Source: Methylobacterium dankookense
GTDB lineage: Bacteria; Pseudomonadota; Alphaproteobacteria; Rhizobiales; Beijerinckiaceae
Direction of reading: 5' to 3'
Assembly: GCF_902141855.1 (NCBI RefSeq)
Contig: NZ_CABFVH010000026.1
Span: 1-64,000 of the forward strand
DNA: 64,000 bases
Shown here: positions 42,561-50,532 of the stretch, piece after piece
Layout: each line of letters opens with the position of its first letter
Position numbering within the stretch: position 1 is the stretch's first letter
Translations under genes and position numbers: made by a program
Notes under the pieces: model-generated
The model's input: only the letters and a program-made list of their open reading frames with translations
The model's database searches: none
Told to the model about the DNA's origin: nothing

Positions 42561-43729
42561 TATGCGTCGGCCAGCGCCGCGGACCCCGCAGCGGGGCGGC
42601 GGCTCGCCAAGGCGGCGAGGCGGCCGGCCGGGCGGAGCAGCCGCAGGGCCGCCCCGGTGAGCCGGATCTGGCCGGGCAGGTGCTTCGGCCCGACCGGGTG
42701 GAAGGCGAGGCGCGGGCTCGCGCGCTCGGCCGCGGCCACCGCCTGGGCGGCGCGCGGCAGGGCGGCGATGCGCGCGGCCTCGTCGTCGGGAATCGCCAGG
42801 GCCCGGGCCCAGCTGCGGCTCGTCGCGAGCCGGCCCGAGGCGTGGAGGCGGCGCAGGCGCCGCCGCAGCCAGCAGCGCAGCATCAGCCGCGGCAGGCGCT
42901 CCATGCGCGCGTCGCAGAGGGCGTCGGGCTCCTCGCAGCGGGCCCGGATCGTGTCGGCGACGCCGCCGGGCGCGCGTCCCGTGAGGCGGGCCGAGATCGT
43001 CACCACCACGTCGCGCGGATGGCGGACGCGGAAGCCCTGCTGGAGCAGGGCGGCCACGAAGGCGCCGTCCTCGCCGAGCGGGATCTCCGGCATGCCGCCG
43101 ACCTGCCGGTAGGCGTGGAGGCGCACGCCGAGCGAGGCGCCGATCGTGGTGCGGTGGCAGGGCCAGGGATCGTGCGGATCGGGATCGAGGATGGTCTCGA
43201 CCTCGGTGATCAGCGCGTCGTAGGCGTCCTCCAGCCGGCCGCGGGCGGGCAGCGAGGGCGGCAGGAGCGCGGCCTCCTCCGGCGCCAGCTCGACCCGGCC
43301 GGCCACCGCGTCGGCCCCGGCATCGAGGGCGGCGAGGTTGCGCGCGACCCAGTCCGGCGGCACCCGGCTGTCGGCATCGGTGGTGAGGATCGTCCCGGTG
43401 CCGGGCCCACCCTCGATCCAGGCGGCGGCCTCGTCCATGGCGGCGCGGCGCGCCCAGCCCGCATGGGCGCCGGCATAGGTCACGTTCAGGACGCGCAGCG
43501 CGATCGACAGGTCCGGCCGCAGCGATTCGGCGATCGCCTCGGTGCCGTCGGTGCAGTTGTTCAGGAACAGCACGAGGCCGAGCCGGCCGGGGGCCAGTCC
43601 GGCCTGGGCGTCGATGGCCCTGAGGCAGGCCGCGATCCGCTCGCTCTCGTTGCGCACGGGCACGGCGATCACGACGTCGGGGCCCGTGCTCGGCACGGCC
43701 TCGGCGGTGGGAAGGGATGTGGGGGACAC
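42560..43729 (-). CDS. Family 2 glycosyltransferase
   Basis: A 389-residue protein with a GT-A fold. VVIAVPVRNESERIAACLRAIDAQ is the nucleotide-sugar opening, LFLNNCTDGTEAI follows, ILTTDADSRVPPDWVARN carries the DxD-type metal motif, and MPEIPLGEDGAFVAALLQQGF is the acceptor/catalytic region. No membrane segment is present, so it acts on cytosolic donors, perhaps at the membrane surface. The GTG start is chosen because the frame upstream is arginine-rich; this is uncertain by up to 50 codons. The acceptor is unknown. Confidence 0.85.
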   Translation of the reverse strand: MSPTSLPTAEAVPSTGPDVVIAVPVRNESERIAACLRAIDAQAGLAPGRLGLVLFLNNCTDGTEAIAESLRPDLSIALRVLNVTYAGAHAGWARRAAMDEAAAWIEGGPGTGTILTTDADSRVPPDWVARNLAALDAGADAVAGRVELAPEEAALLPPSLPARGRLEDAYDALITEVETILDPDPHDPWPCHRTTIGASLGVRLHAYRQVGGMPEIPLGEDGAFVAALLQQGFRVRHPRDVVVTISARLTGRAPGGVADTIRARCEEPDALCDARMERLPRLMLRCWLRRRLRRLHASGRLATSRSWARALAIPDDEAARIAALPRAAQAVAAAERASPRLAFHPVGPKHLPGQIRLTGAALRLLRPAGRLAALASRRPAAGSAALADA

Positions 43730-43854
43730 GTGCGGCTCCGGTCGAATGGCGGAGCTTTGCACGCCGCTCGCCGAACGCGGGATGAACGCCCGGCCGGCGG
43801 GTCGTCGGATGCGTTTTCTGGTCGCTCGGACCTGTCGTTCGCGACGCGCTCTCC

Positions 43855-43918
43855 TCGCGGAGCGGATTTCCCCTCCCCGCAAGGGGGAAGGAGAGACCGC
43901 GGGTGAGCCGAAGCGATC
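43855..43918 (-). repeat. Dispersed repeat family E, copy 2
   Basis: The reverse complement carries GATCGCTTCGGCT, a pyrimidine-rich block and CGGGGAGGGGAAATCCGCT, the order seen at 4803-4865. It is in the 450-base gap before the formate dehydrogenase genes. Besides this repeat and the promoter-like site at 44082-44110 the gap shows no gene. Confidence 0.5.
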
Positions 43919-44081
43919 GATCGGCTCCAGCCTGGACGATCCCGAAGGCCGCGATACGGCTTGGCGTCGAGAATTGGTCTATGGTATGCCAGATAATGTG
44001 AGGCGCCCGGCCGACCGATCCGGATCGGAACGCGGCGCCAACGCATTGAATCAACGACGGTCCTGCTGCCGGAGCCGATCT

Positions 44082-44110
44082 TTGACGCAAGTCTGGATCG
44101 ATTTTAAGCT
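44082..44110 (+). promoter_or_regulatory. Candidate sigma-70 type promoter for the formate dehydrogenase array
   Basis: TTGACG, a 17-base spacer and TAAGCT lie about 75 bases before the first small gene of the fdh array. The -35 match is good, the -10 moderate. No other promoter-like pair as good is seen in this gap. Confidence 0.5.
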
Positions 44111-44182
44111 GGACCGTCGCGGCAGAACCGCCCGGGCCTTCGGGTCGCAGAGGCGGTCCGACACGGACGGGTGGAGCGCGCC

Positions 44183-44509
44183 ATGACGGACGACAATCCC
44201 GCAAGCGGCCCCGGACGCGGCCTCGATTGGGCCGCCCTCGTCGCGGACGCCTATGCCGCCGAGGCGCGGCCGCCGCTGACGCCTGAGCTCTCGGAGCGGG
44301 TGCGCGCGGATCTGGCCGCGGCCCTGGCCGGGCCGGCGGACGACGCGGCACGGGTCGAGGCGCTGAACGCGGCGCTCGATGCCTTCGAGCTGGACCTGCG
44401 CGCGGTGGTCGGCCCGCGGGTCAAGGCGCTCGATGCCGGCGCCGGCACGGTGGCGATGGAGCATCGCTCCGAGGCCGGCCAGCCCCTGCGCGCCTTCGGC
44501 GGCCAGTGA
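44183..44509 (+). CDS. Hypothetical small protein leading the fdh array
   Basis: A 108-residue, mostly helical acidic protein (LDWAALVADAYAAEARPPLT, RVRADLAAALAGPADDAARV, ALNAALDAFELDLRAVVGPRV) ending EAGQPLRAFGGQ. It has no signal peptide, membrane segment or cysteines. GGAG precedes the ATG; a GTG four codons upstream is possible. It is 55 bases before fdh1B on the same strand, so a small assembly or regulatory role for formate dehydrogenase is conceivable but not shown. No family is recognised. Confidence 0.65.
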   Translation: MTDDNPASGPGRGLDWAALVADAYAAEARPPLTPELSERVRADLAAALAGPADDAARVEALNAALDAFELDLRAVVGPRVKALDAGAGTVAMEHRSEAGQPLRAFGGQ

Positions 44510-44564
44510 GCCCGACGGCACGGATCCCGGAACGCCTCTCGACAAGGACGGTCGGAACAGCGCC

Positions 44565-46283
44565 ATGAGCGAAGCGAACCATCAGAACGTCCAGCGCTTC
44601 TCGCATCCGGGCCGCGGCCGGGACAGGGCGCGGCCGGTTCCGAAGGGCCGGCAGGTCGATCCGCGGGCCAAGGTCGAGATCGAGGCGCTGCTCGGCGACC
44701 GCCCGCGCCGGCGCGACCTGCTGATCGAGCACCTGCACCTGATCCAGGACACCTACGGCCAGATCGGCGCCGCCCATCTCGCCGCGCTCGCCGACGAGAT
44801 GCGCCTCGCCTTCGCCGAGGTGTTCGAGACCGCGACCTTCTACGCGCATTTCGACGTGGTGCGGGAAGGCGAGGCCGACATCCCCCGCCTCACGGTGCGC
44901 GTCTGCGACAGCATCACCTGCGCGATGTTCGGCTCGGAGAAGCTGCTCGAGACCCTGCAGGCGGAGCTGAAAGGCGACGTGCGCGTCGTGCGCGCGCCCT
45001 GCGTCGGCCTCTGCGACCATGCCCCGGCCGTCGAGGTCGGGCACAATTTCCTGCACCGGGCGGATGCGGCCGCCGTGAAGGCGGCGGTGGAGGCGGGCGA
45101 CACGCACGCCCACATCCCGGCCTATAGCGATTACGAGGCCTACCGGGCGCAGGGCGGCTACGCCACGCTGGAGCGGATCCGCAGCGGCGAGCTTCCGGTC
45201 GACGCCGTGCTGGACCTGCTCGACGACGGCGGCCTGCGCGGCCTCGGCGGCGCGGGCTTCCCCACGGGCCGCAAATGGCGCTCGGTGCGCGGCGAGCCCG
45301 GCCCGCGCCTGATGGCGGTCAACGCCGACGAGGGCGAGCCCGGCACCTTCAAGGACCAGCTCTACCTCAACACCGATCCGCACCGCTTCCTGGAGGGCAT
45401 GCTGATCGGCGCCCACGTGGTCGAGGCGGCCGACATCTACATCTACCTGCGCGACGAGTACCCGATCGCCCGCGAGATCCTGGCCCGCGAGATCGCAAAG
45501 CTGCCGGAGGGCGGCCCGCGCATCCATCTCCGCCGCGGGGCGGGGGCCTATATCTGCGGCGAGGAATCGTCGCTGATCGAATCGCTCGAAGGCAAGCGCG
45601 GCCTGCCGCGGCACAAGCCGCCCTTCCCCTTCCAGGTCGGCCTGTTCGACCGCCCGACCCTCATCAACAACGTCGAGACCCTGTTCTGGGTGCGCGATCT
45701 GATCGAGCGCGGCGCCGCGTGGTGGAAGGGCCATGGCCGCAACGGGCGCGTGGGCCTGCACTCCTACTCGGTCTCGGGCCGCGTGAAGGAGCCGGGGGTG
45801 AAGCTCGCGCCCGCCGGCCTCACCATCCAGGAGCTGGTCGACGAATATTGCGGCGGCATGGCCGAGGGGCACGCCTTCGCGGCCTACCTCCCGGGCGGGG
45901 CCTCCGGCGGCATCCTGCCGGCGGCGATGAACGACATCCCGCTCGATTTCGGCACGCTGGAGAAATACGGCTGCTTCATCGGTTCGGCTGCCGTCGTGAT
46001 CCTCTCGGACAAGGACGACGTGCGCGGCGCGGCGCTGAACCTGATGCGCTTCTTCGAGGACGAGTCCTGCGGCCAGTGCACGCCCTGCCGCTCGGGCACG
46101 CAGAAGGCGCGGGTGTTGATGGAGCAATCGGTCTGGGACACGGGCCTCCTCGCGGAGTTGTCCCAGTGCATGCGCGACGCCTCGATCTGCGGGCTGGGCC
46201 AGGCTGCCTCGAACCCGCTGACCAGCGTCATCACCTATTTCCCGGATCTCTTCCCCGAGCCGCGTCCGATCGCCGCCGAGTGA
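44565..46283 (+). CDS. fdh1B: NAD-dependent formate dehydrogenase, beta subunit (diaphorase, NuoE-NuoF fusion)
   Basis: A 572-residue fusion of NuoE- and NuoF-like modules that passes electrons from formate to NAD+. A [2Fe-2S] site of four cysteines (C114, C119, C146, C150: VRVCDSITCAM and APCVGLC) is in the N-terminal thioredoxin-like part. GGLGGAGFPTGRKW binds FMN, GAGAYICGEESSLIESLEG binds NADH, and ESCGQCTPCRSGTQK plus a later Cys (ASICGLGQ) ligate a [4Fe-4S] cluster. The length equals the Methylobacterium Fdh1 beta subunit as I recall it. It precedes fdh1A and is cytoplasmic. Confidence 0.95.
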   Translation: MSEANHQNVQRFSHPGRGRDRARPVPKGRQVDPRAKVEIEALLGDRPRRRDLLIEHLHLIQDTYGQIGAAHLAALADEMRLAFAEVFETATFYAHFDVVREGEADIPRLTVRVCDSITCAMFGSEKLLETLQAELKGDVRVVRAPCVGLCDHAPAVEVGHNFLHRADAAAVKAAVEAGDTHAHIPAYSDYEAYRAQGGYATLERIRSGELPVDAVLDLLDDGGLRGLGGAGFPTGRKWRSVRGEPGPRLMAVNADEGEPGTFKDQLYLNTDPHRFLEGMLIGAHVVEAADIYIYLRDEYPIAREILAREIAKLPEGGPRIHLRRGAGAYICGEESSLIESLEGKRGLPRHKPPFPFQVGLFDRPTLINNVETLFWVRDLIERGAAWWKGHGRNGRVGLHSYSVSGRVKEPGVKLAPAGLTIQELVDEYCGGMAEGHAFAAYLPGGASGGILPAAMNDIPLDFGTLEKYGCFIGSAAVVILSDKDDVRGAALNLMRFFEDESCGQCTPCRSGTQKARVLMEQSVWDTGLLAELSQCMRDASICGLGQAASNPLTSVITYFPDLFPEPRPIAAE

Positions 46284-46339
46284 TGGACGATGCGGACGAG
46301 TGGCACGATAGTTCCGGTATGCGTGTTGGGAGCGGCAGA

Positions 46340-49312
46340 ATGAACGACGGCCCCGATCTCCACGGCAAGGCGACGGACCGGACCGAGGTCCGGGCGCAGA
46401 CGCGCCAGGATGCGGGCGGCGCCGCTCCGGAGGCACGGCCCGGCGCGGGGGGCGCCTATTCGCAGGGCGCCAAGGCGGGCGGGCAGGCCTCGCCCGAGCC
46501 GAGCGGGCTCGCCGGCCTGAAGGAGCGGCCCGCGGCGCCGCCCACCATCGCGTTCGAACTCGACGGCGAGACGGTCGAGGCCCGGCCGGGCGAGACCATC
46601 TGGGCGGTCGCCAAGCGCCTCGGCACGCATATCCCGCATCTCTGCCACAAGCCGGAGCCCGGCTACCGGCCGGACGGCAATTGCCGCGCCTGCATGGTCG
46701 AGATCGAGGGCGAGCGCGTGCTCGCGGCCTCCTGCAAGCGCACGCCCGCCATCGGCATGAAGGTGAAGACCGCTACCGAGCGCGCGGAGAAGGCCCGCGC
46801 CATGGTGATGGAGCTGCTGGTGGCCGACCAGCCGGACCGGGCGACGGCGCACGATCCGACCTCGCATTTCTGGGCCCAGGCCGACTTCGTGGAGGTCACC
46901 GCGAGCCGCTTCCCCGCGGCCGAGCGCTGGCAGGCCGATCCCAGCCACCCGGCCATGCGGGTGAACCTCGACGCCTGCATCCAGTGCAATCTCTGCGTCC
47001 GCGCCTGCCGCGAGGTGCAGGTCAACGACGTGATCGGCATGGCCTACCGCTCGGCCGGCGCGAAGGTGGTGTTCGACTTCGACGACCCGATGGGCGGCTC
47101 GACCTGCGTCGCCTGCGGCGAGTGCGTGCAGGCCTGCCCGACCGGGGCGCTGATGCCCTCGGCCTATCTCGACGCGAACGAGACCCGGGTCGTCTATCCC
47201 GACCGTGAGGTCGCCTCGCTCTGCCCCTATTGCGGCGTCGGTTGCCAGGTCTCCTACAAGGTCAAGGACGAGCGCATCGTCTATGCCGAGGGCCTGAACG
47301 GCCCGGCCAACCACAACCGGCTCTGCGTGAAGGGCCGCTTCGGCTTCGACTACGTCCACCATCCCCACCGGCTGACGAAGCCGCTGGTCCGGCTCGACAA
47401 CGCGCCGAAGGACGCGAACGATCAGGTCGATCCGGCCAATCCCTGGACGCATTTCCGCGAAGCCACCTGGGAGGAGGCCCTCGACCGTGCCGCGGCCGGA
47501 CTGCGGACAGTCCGTGACAGCCATGGCCGCAAGGCGCTCGCGGGCTTCGGCTCGGCCAAGGGCTCGAACGAGGAGGCCTACCTCTTCCAGAAGCTGGTCC
47601 GCCTCGGCTTCGGCTCGAACAACGTCGACCATTGCACCCGCCTCTGCCACGCCTCCTCGGTGGCGGCCCTGATGGAAGGGCTGAACTCGGGTGCCGTGAC
47701 CGCGCCCTTCTCGGCGGCGCTCGACGCCGAGGTGATCATCGTCATCGGCGCCAACCCCACCGTGAACCACCCGGTCGCCGCGACCTTCCTCAAGAACGCG
47801 GTGAAGGAGCGCGGCGCCAAGCTGATCGTGATGGATCCGCGCCGGCAGGTCCTGTCCCGGCACGCCTACAAGCATCTCGCCTTCAAGCCGGGCTCGGACG
47901 TGGCGATGCTTAACGCGATGCTGAACGTCATCATCGAGGAGAAGCTTTACGACGAGCAGTACATCGCCGGGTACACCGAGAACTTCGATGCGCTGCGGCA
48001 GAAGATCGTCGACTTCACGCCCGAGAAGATGGAGGCCGTCTGCGGCATCGATGCCGGGACCCTGCGCGAGGTCGCGCGCCTCTACGCCCGCTCCAAGGCC
48101 TCGATCATCTTCTGGGGCATGGGCATCAGCCAGCACGTCCACGGCACCGACAACTCGCGCTGCCTGATCGCGCTCGCCCTGGTCACCGGCCAGATCGGGC
48201 GTCCGGGCACCGGCCTGCACCCCCTGCGCGGCCAGAACAACGTGCAGGGCGCCTCCGATGCCGGCCTGATCCCGATGGTCTATCCGGACTACCAGTCCGT
48301 CGAGAAGGCGGCGGTGCGCGAGCTGTTCGAGGCGTTCTGGGGCCAGTCCCTCGATCCGAAGCGCGGGCTCACCGTGGTCGAGATCATGCGGGCGATCCAT
48401 GCCGGCGAGATCCGCGGCATGTTCGTCGAGGGCGAGAACCCGGCCATGTCGGATCCCGACCTCAACCATGCCCGGCACGCCCTGGCGATGCTCGACCATC
48501 TCGTGGTGCAGGACCTCTTCCTCACCGAGACGGCCTTCCACGCCGACGTGGTGCTGCCGGCCTCCGCCTTCGCCGAGAAGGCGGGCAGCTTCACCAACAC
48601 CGACCGGCGCGTGCAGATCGCCCGGCCCGTCGTCCCGCCCCCGGGCGACGCGCGCCAGGACTGGTGGATCATCCAGGAGCTCGCCAGGCGGATGGGGCTC
48701 GACTGGAACTATGCCGGGCCGGCCGACGTGTTCGCCGAGATGGCGCAGGTCATGCCCTCGCTCGCCAACATCACCTGGGAGCGCCTGGAGCGCGAGGGCG
48801 CCGTGACCTACCCGGTCGACGCGCCCGACAAGCCCGGCAACGAGATCATCTTCTACGACGGCTTCCCGACCGAGAGCGGGCGCGCGAAGATCGTGCCGGC
48901 GGCGATCGTGCCCCCGGACGAGGTGCCGGACACCGAGTTCCCGATGGTGCTCTCCACCGGCCGCGTGCTGGAGCACTGGCACACCGGCTCGATGACCCGG
49001 CGTGCCGGCGTGCTCGACGCGCTGGAGCCCGAGGCGGTGGCCTTCCTGGCCCCGCGCGAGCTCTACCGCCTCGGCCTCGAGCCCGGCATGACGATGCGCC
49101 TCGAGACGCGCCGCGGCGCCGTCGAGGTGAAGGTCAGGTCCGATCGCGACGTTCCGGACGGCATGGTGTTCATGCCCTTCTGCTACGCGGAAGCCGCGGC
49201 GAACCTCCTCACCAACCCCGCGCTTGACCCGCTCGGCCTGATTCCCGAGTTCAAGTTCTGCGCGGCCCGGGTCTCGCCGGTACAGGCCGCCTCGCCGATC
49301 GCCGCGGAGTGA
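46340..49312 (+). CDS. fdh1A: NAD-dependent formate dehydrogenase, alpha subunit (W/Mo, bis-pterin)
   Basis: A 990-residue catalytic subunit that oxidises formate to CO2. A plant-type [2Fe-2S] site (C102, C115, C118, C132) comes first, then NuoG-like [4Fe-4S] sites (ACIQCNLCVRAC, STCVACGECVQACP), then the FdhF-type cluster (LCPYCGVGCQVSYKV). The active-site block is VDHCTRLCHASS, with Cys436 as metal ligand and the following His; no selenocysteine. C-terminal pterin-contact blocks follow (GMGISQHVHGTDNSRCL, VLEHWHTGSMTRR). GGGAG lies eight bases before this ATG; an ATG at 46283 overlapping the fdh1B stop is the alternative. Tungsten or molybdenum cannot be told from sequence. Confidence 0.95.
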   Translation: MNDGPDLHGKATDRTEVRAQTRQDAGGAAPEARPGAGGAYSQGAKAGGQASPEPSGLAGLKERPAAPPTIAFELDGETVEARPGETIWAVAKRLGTHIPHLCHKPEPGYRPDGNCRACMVEIEGERVLAASCKRTPAIGMKVKTATERAEKARAMVMELLVADQPDRATAHDPTSHFWAQADFVEVTASRFPAAERWQADPSHPAMRVNLDACIQCNLCVRACREVQVNDVIGMAYRSAGAKVVFDFDDPMGGSTCVACGECVQACPTGALMPSAYLDANETRVVYPDREVASLCPYCGVGCQVSYKVKDERIVYAEGLNGPANHNRLCVKGRFGFDYVHHPHRLTKPLVRLDNAPKDANDQVDPANPWTHFREATWEEALDRAAAGLRTVRDSHGRKALAGFGSAKGSNEEAYLFQKLVRLGFGSNNVDHCTRLCHASSVAALMEGLNSGAVTAPFSAALDAEVIIVIGANPTVNHPVAATFLKNAVKERGAKLIVMDPRRQVLSRHAYKHLAFKPGSDVAMLNAMLNVIIEEKLYDEQYIAGYTENFDALRQKIVDFTPEKMEAVCGIDAGTLREVARLYARSKASIIFWGMGISQHVHGTDNSRCLIALALVTGQIGRPGTGLHPLRGQNNVQGASDAGLIPMVYPDYQSVEKAAVRELFEAFWGQSLDPKRGLTVVEIMRAIHAGEIRGMFVEGENPAMSDPDLNHARHALAMLDHLVVQDLFLTETAFHADVVLPASAFAEKAGSFTNTDRRVQIARPVVPPPGDARQDWWIIQELARRMGLDWNYAGPADVFAEMAQVMPSLANITWERLEREGAVTYPVDAPDKPGNEIIFYDGFPTESGRAKIVPAAIVPPDEVPDTEFPMVLSTGRVLEHWHTGSMTRRAGVLDALEPEAVAFLAPRELYRLGLEPGMTMRLETRRGAVEVKVRSDRDVPDGMVFMPFCYAEAAANLLTNPALDPLGLIPEFKFCAARVSPVQAASPIAAE

Positions 49313-49437
49313 GGGAGGCCGGGCGACGGACGCTTGATCCCCGCCCGAGGATGGCGCATCGCTCGGGCGATGACGCCAGCCGGAGACCCTTCGCGGCCCA
49401 GCCCCGCGCGCCCGGCCTGGGGAGAGGCCGGACGCCG

Positions 49438-50532
49438 ATGAGCCGATCCGCTTCCGCGGCCCTGGTGCCGCTCGCGGACGCGCTGGCCCTGCTCCTCGCC
49501 GAGGCCGCGCCGGTCGCCCCGCGTGCCGTGCCGCCGGCCGAGGCGGGCGGCCTGATCGCCGCGGCCCCGGTCCTGGCGGGCCGCGACCGGCCTGAGCGGC
49601 GGATCGCGCTGCGCGACGGCTACGCGGTCGAGGCCGCCGCCGTCGGCGGCGCCTCTCCCTACGCGCCCGTGCCCGTCGTTGGAGCGCCGCCCTGGCTGGA
49701 GGCGGGCGAGGCGCTGCCCGCGGGCAGCGATGCCGTGCTCACCCCCGACGGGTTCGCCGATGGCGCCATCGTGGAGGATGTCGCCGCGCGCGAGGGCACG
49801 CGCGGTCCGGGCGAGGACCTCGCCGCCGGCGACACCCTGCTCGCGGCGGGCGAGCGGATCGGACCCCTTCACGTCCTCGCCCTGATCGAGGCGGGCATCG
49901 GCACGGTCGAGATCCGCCAGCCGCGCCTGCGCCTGGTGGTGACCGGCGCGCCCGGGCGGGACGGCCTGTCGCCCGCCCTCCGTGGCCTGATCGCGGCGCG
50001 TGGCGGCCAAGCGGAGATCGTCGCCGCGCCCGACGAGGCCGGAGCCGTCGCCGCGGCGATCGGCGCGGCCGGGGCCGATGCGGTCTTCGTGCTCGGCGGC
50101 AGCGGCCTCGGCCGGACGGACCGGAGCGCGGAGGCCCTGGCGCGGGCTGGGCGGCTCCTCGCCCACGGGATCGCGCTGCGGCCGGGCGAGAGCGCGGCGA
50201 TCGGCGCGGCCGGGGGACGCCCGGTCCTGCTGCTGCCGGGGCGCCCCGATGCCGCGCTCGCGGCCTTCCTGGCGCTGGGCGCGCCGCTCCTGGCGCGGCT
50301 CTGCGGCGCGCAGCCGGGACGGGCGGCGATGATGCCGCTGACCCGGAAGATCGCCTCCGTGATCGGGCTTGCCGAGATCGTCTTCGTCCGGTCCGGCGCG
50401 GCCGGAGCCGAACCGCTCGGGGGAGCCGAGCTTCCGCTTCGCCGGTTGATCCGGGCGGACGGGGTCGTCCTGGTCGCGCCCGAGCGCGAGGGCCATCCCG
50501 CGGGCGAGCAGGTCGAGGTCTGGCCGCTGTGA
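49438..50532 (+). CDS. Degenerate MoeA-like molybdopterin-binding protein
   Basis: A 364-residue protein that follows the MoeA domain order but has lost key motifs. The N-terminal block keeps only RIALRDGYAVEA of the usual PPFDNSAMDGYA. LPAGSDAVLTPDGF and RGPGEDLAAGDTLLAAGERIGP are recognisable. The STGDEL signature is replaced by VVTGAPGRD, and SGGVSxGxxD reads LGGSGLGRTDRS. The C-terminal LLLPGRPDAALAAFLAL corresponds to LPGNPVA. It lies 126 bases after fdh1A and overlaps the next moeA-type gene by four bases. It may act as a non-catalytic partner or a carrier in cofactor delivery; that is inference. Confidence 0.75.
   Translation: MSRSASAALVPLADALALLLAEAAPVAPRAVPPAEAGGLIAAAPVLAGRDRPERRIALRDGYAVEAAAVGGASPYAPVPVVGAPPWLEAGEALPAGSDAVLTPDGFADGAIVEDVAAREGTRGPGEDLAAGDTLLAAGERIGPLHVLALIEAGIGTVEIRQPRLRLVVTGAPGRDGLSPALRGLIAARGGQAEIVAAPDEAGAVAAAIGAAGADAVFVLGGSGLGRTDRSAEALARAGRLLAHGIALRPGESAAIGAAGGRPVLLLPGRPDAALAAFLALGAPLLARLCGAQPGRAAMMPLTRKIASVIGLAEIVFVRSGAAGAEPLGGAELPLRRLIRADGVVLVAPEREGHPAGEQVEVWPL

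Noticed and set aside
46283..46339. Upstream ATG for fdh1A overlapping the fdh1B stop
   Set aside because: The overlap is attractive, but the ATG at 46340 has a much better ribosome site (GGGAG at 8 bases); kept only as an alternative.
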